This document shows positions 55,901 through 64,000 of a stretch of 64,000 bases of DNA, in pieces. The position numbers and the translations under genes are program-made. Numbering within the stretch: position 1 is the stretch's first letter; every line of letters starts with the position of its first letter. Origin of the DNA: Hirundichthys speculiger (lineage: Eukaryota > Chordata > Actinopteri > Beloniformes > Exocoetidae); contig JAGFBZ010000865.1 in the NCBI GenBank assembly GCA_018398805.1, forward strand, positions 3,162,001 through 3,226,000, read 5' to 3'. The notes beneath the pieces are model-generated. The model had not been told where the DNA came from. It saw only the letters and a list, made by a program, of their open reading frames with translations, and searched no databases.

Positions 55901-58900
55901 GAGAATGCCGATGATGACCCAACCTTAGCAAAGCGATCATAGTTATGGGAAATCATGTCCTTCATAGCTTGCTGTATAATTTTGCTGCAAAAATCCAGGA
56001 AATACAAGACGTCATTATGTTGTGTGAATAAAGGTAAATCTTTTGCATGAAATATTTTTTGGAAATTATGCCAGGCTGGTCTTTATATAAGTCACCTGGC
56101 AGGCATTTGGAATCTCAGGATGTCCTGGATCTTTGACAGCATGTATTTGTTCATTTCATGTGGCAGGTTTCCGATGGACAGGAGCAGATTTTTGACCTCC
56201 ATGAACGAGGGGTAGCTGCTGAGGATGACGTCGGCGGCAGCAGCTCTCACATTTTTCTCATAGATTCTTCGATTTTGGTGATAAACCCTGTTCACTGTCC
56301 GTTTAACCTGAATAAAATAGTTGGGGTCACTCTAAAAACTATTAAATGGCGGTATAATTCATTAAATGAATCACACTGCTATTTAAAAGTTGTTGAATAG
56401 CAGTATAGTTCCTTTAATCAACTGTGATGCACATTGTGGCTTTACCTCGCTGGTTATGAGACTGACATCGTATCTCTGCAGGGATGTAAGGGCGATAGTG
56501 TTGTACGATCCCACCTCTGACTCTGCATATTTGGTAAAGATGGGAATGGCCTCAGGTAATAAAGAGTTCTTCAGGGCCAGAAGGTACATCTGGACCTCAG
56601 ACTCAACCTGTGTGCAGGACCTTCTAAAATCATCTTCTTCACCTGCACCACTGTCTGAGACATAAACATACAACAGGAAATTCATATGATGTTGTTCATT
56701 TGAGATTGACACAACAACATTGGTCAGGCTTGTAACGATAAATAGCAAAAGTTTAAATGAGACCATAAAATGTTCATAAATGTAGATAAAGTGCAAGAGA
56801 CCCAGCGTTGCCACCATAGTGACATCTAAGAGCCAAACTCAGAGCAACAGACCTAAAATCATTTAAAACATTGGGGTGTTTATATTAAACCACTGGAGGT
56901 GGTTTCACCACTGAGCAGGCTTCACCACAGCCTAAAGTGGCCGTCAAACGTTTGCAAGAACAACAACTACCAGCTATGCGTCATGATGTCATCAGCCCTG
57001 CCAATGGGAAATAATAATGGAGAAAAAACATGTATGGCTGCATTTATGGACTTCTTATTACTGAAAACATGAGAAATCTCTCAAACTTTTGTTTATCAAA
57101 GCTTGGTTTTGGAGCTCCGTATTTCTTTCCGGATCTGATGGCAACAGGAGCTGTGCACGTTCATGAAGCACTCCCGCCCTTCACGGAAAGCTCACGGGAA
57201 TTTTACCAGTCAGATGACATTTAAGAAAGTCCAGACATTTGACCAATCAGATAACATTCAGCACAGGAACGTCTTGTCCCGCTGAAGTAACTACAGTTTG
57301 GAGATATGATGGGTGTGATCTAATGTAGAAGTACCATGGATAAGATTTAAAAAAAAATAGATGGAAAAGGCCATTTGATGTCCACTTTAAATGAATCTTT
57401 CAGGAAGCTCACCGGTCAAATCACACCCTCCTTTCAGACACAGCTTGTGGACCAGAGCTCCCATAATGATCACCACTGATTCTTTGATGTCTGTGCTGCC
57501 AATCTTTCCTTTATAAATATTCTGAAAAGACAACAATTTTTTCATTACAATTTAATGAAACCATTGACTGAAAGCACATCATTTTTTTGACTTGTTTGGC
57601 TTGCAGGTGATTAAATCTTAAGTGATATTGGTGGTCATTACTAAAAAACAACTTCAGTAAAAGGCACTCCAGTTAAGGATTAATCCATTATTTAAAAATA
57701 AAATGTTTCACTGGGAAAGCAAAACAAGTGCACAGCTAGCTGTTCATAATCTTAAATACACCGCTTTAAGACTTTTTATATGACAGAGGCTCTTTGATTT
57801 AAAACAATACTTACAAGCAGAGCCTGAAGCATTCTCTCATTGGGATGTGAAGCAAAGCCACATGCATAGAGAAATCTCTCCTGCAGCACCAAACCTTTGG
57901 CATCAGTGAAGTTAAGGAACTGAAGCATGGCATCAAGAGATGCAGGGGTTTGGGAGGAAGTCACAGCATCCACCACCTGAGGTCTAATGTCAGAAAGTGC
58001 AAAGCGTTACATAATATGTAAAGATAGCTGCATCCATACTCCTGCAATCTTTATAGCAGCACAAATTTCATGTCAAACTACCAGTTTCAGTTTAATTTAA
58101 AGCAATATCCTATAACTTTTCAGAAGAGCATCTAGTATTCATGGTCTCCCGTCTCTCAAAAACCAGCCATGGTAAGTTTGGACTCACATCCAGGTCATCT
58201 GTTGCAACAACTGTGAGTTTTGCTTTACGGTACTGTCACACACCAGTAATGATGAAACTAACACACGGAGTTGCGATGGACATCATAGCAGAGGCAACTA
58301 AGAGTCTCGAGGAAGTAATGATGGAAGAGAAATTGAGAGAGTGGCCTTTTGAGAGACTAAACAGGAGTCAAATCTTGGACAGTGTTGTGAAAGTTACTTT
58401 AGGGGAGCCACCAAGCTAAAAACTGCAAAAGTTCCTTTGTGCTGATTTAAAAGTTCAAGAAACGTCAGAGAGACAGCACAGTGTCAGTGGTAAAGAAATG
58501 AAATGTGAAAAAGGAGGAGCTGGTTTACAGAGATGTCTTGCTGGCACTCTTCAGCACTTTGAGGATCTCGTCCTTGGATGCCTTCCTAATGCTCTGGATG
58601 AGGGCCAGGAAACTGCGAGGAGCTGTGACTTTGGACAGGCTCGCTGGCTCCAGCTGCTTCTGTTCAGCCTGCCAATGTTCAAAAAGCTAAGAGGGAAAAC
58701 ACAGGGGAGAGGCGGCTAAGAGGTCAGATCGTCTTCAGTCAGTAATTAAAGTGCAAAAATAGACGGCATTTGGTTACTAATACAGTGCTATCAAAAGTAA
58801 TTTTATAATAACGACTTGAACAGCTCATCAAAACCCTTTGCACGGTTGAAGGAAAAATGTTTAAAACTAAAAAAACAGCAGAGTGAAGAACCATAATGCA

Positions 58901-61900
58901 CCAGGGAAAGCTCTTTTTCCAAACTTGCTAGTAATAATGATATTAGTATTGGCCATCTTGAGTGTTTGGAGCAAGAAGTGATTTATCAGAGATTGGATTA
59001 CTGAGAACATGGGGGTACTCATGTATGTCCATTAGTAGCAGAGAAACATTCTTGTCATAAAGGGAGAAAATAGCTATAACGCTCCAAACATATCTTATCG
59101 CTCTGTAAACATGTCATTTTAAAATGGAAGTCTATGGAGATTGATTTGCTCTTGGATCAAGTCTCAAATGGCCAAAGTAGAAAACGTTTTGCACCAGCTC
59201 AGTATTTCAGCCCCTGACGCTGCCATTTGAGTTCTCCACAAGCATGTGTGTGAACAGCAGCCAAAAAAATAAATAAACACCAGAACCATGTCTTTCTATG
59301 AGCACAAAATTGAAGATTAATTGCATGAAAAGGATCAGTTACTTACTGATGGGCATCCTTTGCACTGTGATTTGACCTTCTCAGCCACGATACCAACAGC
59401 TGCCAGTTTAGCATCAATTGACTTCACAACCCCAGAAACATCTTTCCCAGCAACCTCCAGTGGTCCAGCCTCACTACCTACCAACGTGAGGGTTTGCCTG
59501 GGAAAGAGGAAATATGCATTTAAAGACTGCAGTCATGAGACACTGAGGCAGATCTTAATTTTGAGGCATTTAGGAAGTAGTGACATCTTATGGCACAGAT
59601 CTTTAATTGCAATCAATTAAAGAACACTCCCTACCTACTCCCTAACTACAGAGGCCATGACTAAACGCCCCCAAAAAGCAAAAAGCCTGCTCTAGAGGCA
59701 GTGCCCAGATGCAGTTGCATGGCAACGATAATAGCTCATTGTAAGGTAACTAAAATGCAGTGATCTTTATTTTTTGCAGTTTTCATTACCCTAAATGTCA
59801 CAAACATGTAAAACCTTTACCTGGACACAACTTTAGCTGCCACAGATCTGCGAGCATTAACAGCCAGAGAGTGTCTCTCTTCAGCCACAGCCGAGCGGAT
59901 GAAGCCATCCTCAAGTGTGAACACCGTAACAGAGCTGGACTTCCTGCTCAGACCCAAGACCTGGAGGATTGGGAGGAGATGGGGTGATGGGTGAAAGATG
60001 CAAAAATGAAAACATGCTCTCAAAGTTCATTTATTAGTTTGAAGAGTGGGTGCTAACTAACCTTACTAAATGTGGTAAATCCAGTCTCTGAAGTCTTACA
60101 TGTCTCCAGGATCTTGGTTCTTGTTACTTGACCTTTTGCTGCCTGGTACTGAACTGTACACCTTCCAGACACATCATTCTGTTCAAGATAGGCATCAAGT
60201 TTGTTTAACTCTGTTGCTTTCATTGTAAAAACGATATGATTAAATGTGATATTATCATGTTCGTTACCTCAACAACCTTCCCAGTATTGAACTGAAGTTG
60301 CAAGTAAGCTGGCAAGGCCTCTTTTTAGATTCTTGATGGTTGCAGGTTCTGCCCAGTAGGAATAAAATGCTTTTGTCTAAAGCAGAAAAGAAAGAAACAT
60401 TTTCAAACATAAAAGCATGCTTTCAAACAATCCAGATTACCAAACACTGACCAAAAAAAGTCGCAAAAAAGCCTTGTTCACAGTTCACAGTTTTCACATC
60501 AGAGACTATTTAGGCCGAGGTGTTATATGTTATTCTTTGAAGTGCAGATCAAAAACACTGCCAGAATACTTAATAATATTGGACTTGTAGAGTGAAAATA
60601 GTTGTTTTTTTTTACAGCTCTGATAATGCTACGTCAGTCACCCATACTTTCAACAAAGGTTTGAGACAAAAAAATACCATACCAAATACCAAATATACCA
60701 TAAACAAGAGCGTGTAAAAATTCTGTTCCACTCCAACAAGCTAACCAGGTTTGCTAATGTAATATTAAATGCTAACCTTCTGTTACAGCTCTGTTGACTA
60801 TTCTGCTACTAACACTAACTGTAATGCTCTGTGATCAAAAAGTAAGTTAGACTAAAACACACAATTTGTGAGCGTTGACAATTTAGTTGAGCAAGCTGGT
60901 GCTCACATTAGCTAAGAAGCTTCCATGTATATTACGTTGGTAGTTAGCATTTGTTAAATACTGTGCTGAAATACCAGTAGAACCCTCTAAATATCTTATC
61001 AATAAAGTGGAATCTTTTACATGACTGTTTGGTAAAATATATATAATTAATGTGAACAAATGTTGCAGAGGGAAATAAACCTTTCTGTATTTCTGCTGCC
61101 AAGTAGTTCTGTGACTAAAGTTAGTAAAATGGAGACTAAGCCACTGGCAAGTACCAAATGAACTGTACATAAATAAGTAAAATTATGGAGTATTGTTGAG
61201 GAGCATTTAAGACTGCTTATGTACACAAGTTAACATTGATTTAATTGTGTTAGTTGTCTTTTCATTTTATGCACACAAAGCAATAGTCACAAAGCTATTA
61301 GTATATGAACAATGACCTACATTCAACCGTAGACTGGCATACCTCCTTAACTATCATACTCCTGTATAAGTTTTGAGTTCATGTCATATAAAATCATTCC
61401 AATAAAAGCTCAAGTTGAAGCAATCCTGACAAATGTGATGCCACACCATAAACCTCTCCAGAGAGTGATGGACTGCATCTTGGTCGTGAATTACATCATC
61501 ATACAGTGTCTCCTTTACAGTATGACATTTATTTGTGGCACCCAACCACAACATCAGATAGGACCACCATAAATAGACTATCTACTGCTACTCTGAGTTT
61601 TTCCTGCCGCCGTCTGCCATTGGTATAAATAATCCATCAACACCAGGGGAGACACTTGTCTGTCTTGTGACACAAACAGACAAACGGTACTCAACACTTT
61701 ACACCACACTGAATCTGCAAGAGATAAAACTTTTACATGAAGAAGTGGAACCGTCACAGATTTTTTTTTTTTTTTTTTTTTAATTTAATTTAATTTCTTT
61801 TTTTCCCTCAGTTTTGTTACGACAGCAGGGAGGTTATCTACTGTGTATCCTCTGTTGCAAAGAGATATAACCAACAAACTGATAATTCTACACTGACTGT

Positions 61901-63717
61901 CCTACATTCTGGACATTAAGAAAAAAAAATATATAGGTGCTACTTTCTCATATGGAACATGTTTGAAAAAGAGTTTAGGATTTTGGTGTATAATTAGTGG
62001 TTTACTGAGGTTTAACAATGCTTTTACAACAATGCTGTGTGCGACAGGCATCATTTTACCTGACATCTCTCTCTGGTCACTAATCTTAAGTCCAAATAAA
62101 TCAACTACCACATTTTGCTACTGGCAAGAGACACAAAAGGATGAGAGTTTATGGCCAATGGTTTCATATCATTGGATCAGTACTTAGACATTAATGTAAA
62201 ATAGGCAAATGTTAAAAGCAGAGGCCATGAACTCTCTTCCTTTTGCTTCTATTGACTGTAGTTTATGTGACGTCAGTAGTGAACTTGGATTAACTTATAA
62301 CAAGGAGTTAGCAAACAAAAGGAAGTGCCTGTGCAAATATTCCTATTTATACGCTTTCTGTACACTTACAAAGTTAAAATTACCTCGGTTTGTCTGTAAG
62401 GATATCCACTCTATCAATAAAGTGGAATGACATTTTTGAGCCTTGTCAGTGGCTTGAGTTCATTTTGACGAAGGTCAATTGCCCCAAGTCCAAGTCCCAT
62501 TTTCCTTCAAATCCAAAACTCAAAACTGCTTTGATTCACATCGTTTCAGTCCTTAAAGAATGTTAACACTCCTTACAATCTAATAGTAGACCTAGGGTTG
62601 GTTTACCTCTGGTAAGTCCCCAGGATCTTTAAATGAATGCATTTTAATTTATAACATTGTGAAAAAGCTTTTTTTTTTGTATTTGTTTTGATTTTAAGAT
62701 GTAGTAGATGTGATTCTATTTCATTCATTCAATTTTTTTTAATCTAACATCAGTAGAGCCAATAATAACAACTTATAAACCTTCTCTGAAAGGTGCATTT
62801 ATTCGAAAAACTTAATCTGCACGCAGAACTCATAAAAAAGATGACTTCGCTCATGCAGGTAGTATACCTCAGCAGTTATCTCCTCAATCAACGTCCAGTC
62901 ACTCTTTCACACTGACTAATTCAGTCACTAAACCTCTGAACCTGGTGACCTTTGCACATACACAAACACGCATACATATCACTCTCTGGTACCTCCCCTG
63001 CCAGCATCATCACTACAGCAAAGTGAGAAACAGGCTCATTAACTTATTCAAGGCAACAGAACTATGAGTGGCAGGGATAAAACACTTTCTGCTAGTTTAT
63101 AACTTGTTCATAACTTTTGCCTACAAACGACAGCTCAACTCAGATGTTTACTCATTTGCACTGTGTTCTTTCTTTTTTTTTAGCATCTAGTATCCTGCAA
63201 ACCACTAAAAGCACTGGCCTTAAAAGTACATGATCTCACCTTTCCATTTTTCAGATGCACAATGAAAGGTTTTGTCAAAGCTGCCAGTTTAGTTTTCCCC
63301 AAAATGCTTTCGGTTGTAGATCCATGAAGGACATTCTTCTTCTCCTCTCTGTGAGACACATGCTCAATCCTCACGTTTGAGATCTGTTGAAGACGGAATA
63401 TTTTATTGCAGCAAAAGCCAACAATCTCATTATGTGCATATTATACGCAGGGAACACAAATCACAGTAATCCAGCGAAAATGTTAATATTATTCTATGTA
63501 TCCTCTTAGCACACAGTGGCCCACATACCACTGCTCTGATCAGCTGGTCATCCTTGTTGCTTGGATCTCTTCCAGACCAGGTTCAGGTTCACATCACTTG
63601 AGATTCTGTAGCCAGCACCGCCCTCCTTTGACCCTCTGGTCTTGTCCAACCGAACCTCAGTGGTGTAGCTGAATTTGTACAGCTGGTTGTTGTTCAGCCG
63701 GGGTCCAGCAACAGCAC
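49989..63717 (-). CDS. mttp: Microsomal triglyceride transfer protein large subunit, with frame lesions
   Basis: ER lipid-transfer subunit that loads lipid onto apoB together with protein disulfide isomerase. Seventeen exons on the minus strand: 63717-63529, 63383-63240, 60376-60268, 60178-60062, 59960-59821, 59497-59347, 58686-58529, 57983-57815, 57521-57413, 56654-56446, 56307-56096, 55984-55887, 55159-55038, 54945-54718, 53189-53065, 50400-50230 and 50136-49989. Human MTTP has 18, so only the signal-peptide exon is missing, beyond the right edge. Recognisable blocks: [20 protein letters not shown] (lipovitellin-like N-terminus), [15 protein letters not shown] and [20 protein letters not shown] (helical region), [18 protein letters not shown] and [20 protein letters not shown] (lipid-binding C region), and C-terminus [13 protein letters not shown]. 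The frame is broken in the exons at 63529 and 60268 (one extra base each) and altered at 56446. All splice sites look intact. It is either a recent pseudogene or a working gene with sequence errors. Confidence 0.95.
50605..50995. repeat. Dispersed repeat, copy A, in an mttp intron
   Basis: About 390 bp that matches 55380-55740 in reverse complement. Shared blocks include 'ggcagaactcacactc', 'aacaggatcac', 'attgatgggaa', 'ctcgtgctaaatcag' and 'aaaagccccaaatgcag'. It is non-coding and its class is unknown to me. Confidence 0.75.
51866..51942 (+). repeat. LINE-tail-like sequence with ATCTT repeats
   Basis: 'cctgggattaataaagtaca' is followed by TCTTATCTTATCT-type pentamers, a typical 3' tail of fish non-LTR elements. 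A related tail on the other strand is at 28549-28575. Confidence 0.5.
55380..55740. repeat. Dispersed repeat, copy B, inverted relative to copy A
   Basis: The reverse complement aligns with 50605-50995 over about 360 bp with small gaps. It lies in the mttp intron between the exons at 55887 and 55159. Confidence 0.75.
60380..63235. other. Large mttp intron, mostly unique sequence
   Basis: The 2.9-kb intron between mttp exons 3 and 4. It holds a T-run at 61761-61781 and a MITE-family fragment near its right side. No nested gene is recognised. Confidence 0.5.
62290..62625. mobile_element. MITE family, right-end fragment (copy 4)
   Basis: Shares 'cggtttgtctgtaagga', 'aactgctttgattcacatcg', 'cagtccttaaagaatgttaa' and 'taatagtagacctagggttg' with the family right end seen at 18966-19035 and 45880-45993. 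The left terminal repeat is missing. Confidence 0.55.
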
Positions 63718-64000
63718 CTGAGGAAACACAGGGACGCAGCTGCTAAACACACCCACAGTGAGCGTAATCTGTGGTTAAAATGTCGTTTTTACTCATTGGG
63801 CAACATCACTGTAAACAGGCATTTACAAAAAAATCAAACTTTCAACGGCTGAAAGGAGAATTTGCTTTTCATTTGTCGCTCAAAGTTGTAGAATTATTAA
63901 GTATGTTTTAACAAAATAACATCAAGTGTATTGTTGCATTGAATTATCATGAGACCAGATGTTAATAAGTTCTTTTACAAAACCTTTTGATAGAAATTCA

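Noticed and set aside
58141..58419. 92-codon + strand frame in an mttp intron
   Set aside because: No recognisable motif and no splice or promoter context; probably chance.

Overview
The window is nuclear DNA of a ray-finned (teleost-type) fish. The genes are split by GT-AG introns, the spacers are AT-rich, and there are many microsatellites and fish-type transposons (Tc1-like, hAT, L2-like LINE, tRNA-derived SINE). I see no prokaryotic, viral or organellar gene.

Five protein genes can be read. From left to right: sod3 (extracellular Cu/Zn superoxide dismutase, + strand, two coding exons, about 3.5-4.8 kb); ccdc149 (coiled-coil protein, - strand, 12 coding exons, 14.64 down to 6.5 kb); lgi2 (secreted LRR/EPTP synaptic protein, - strand, 8 exons, 26.4 down to 19.5 kb); a C4orf54-like gene (+ strand, one 1438-residue exon, 35.6-39.9 kb); and mttp (microsomal triglyceride transfer protein large subunit, - strand, 17 exons visible, 63.7 down to 50.0 kb, first exon beyond the right edge). 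From memory of the human map, sod3-ccdc149-lgi2 matches 4p15.2 and C4orf54-MTTP matches 4q23, so the window appears to span the join of two blocks that are far apart in human. The genes do not form a pathway: sod3 removes superoxide outside cells, lgi2 is a secreted neuronal ligand, and mttp lipidates apoB in the ER.

The most notable observation is in mttp. All visible splice sites are intact and the protein is well conserved, but the reading frame is broken in exon 2 and exon 4, and it shifts again in exon 11, where an alternative acceptor 4 nt upstream restores the downstream frame. The other four genes (about 8.2 kb of coding sequence) show no indel. This is either recent inactivation or a cluster of base-level assembly errors.

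The accessory DNA is rich. Two hAT-type elements are nested in two different Tc1-like elements inside ccdc149 introns, both with 8-bp target duplications. A TTAA-flanked MITE family has four copies across the window. A roughly 380-bp repeat lies in opposite orientation in two mttp introns. There is an L2-like LINE fragment in an lgi2 intron, long TA tracts, and a C-rich strand-asymmetric tract upstream of the C4orf54-like gene. I did not find a clearly new multi-gene system. The best leads are the mttp lesions, the MITE family, and an unassigned well-spliced exon just downstream of mttp.
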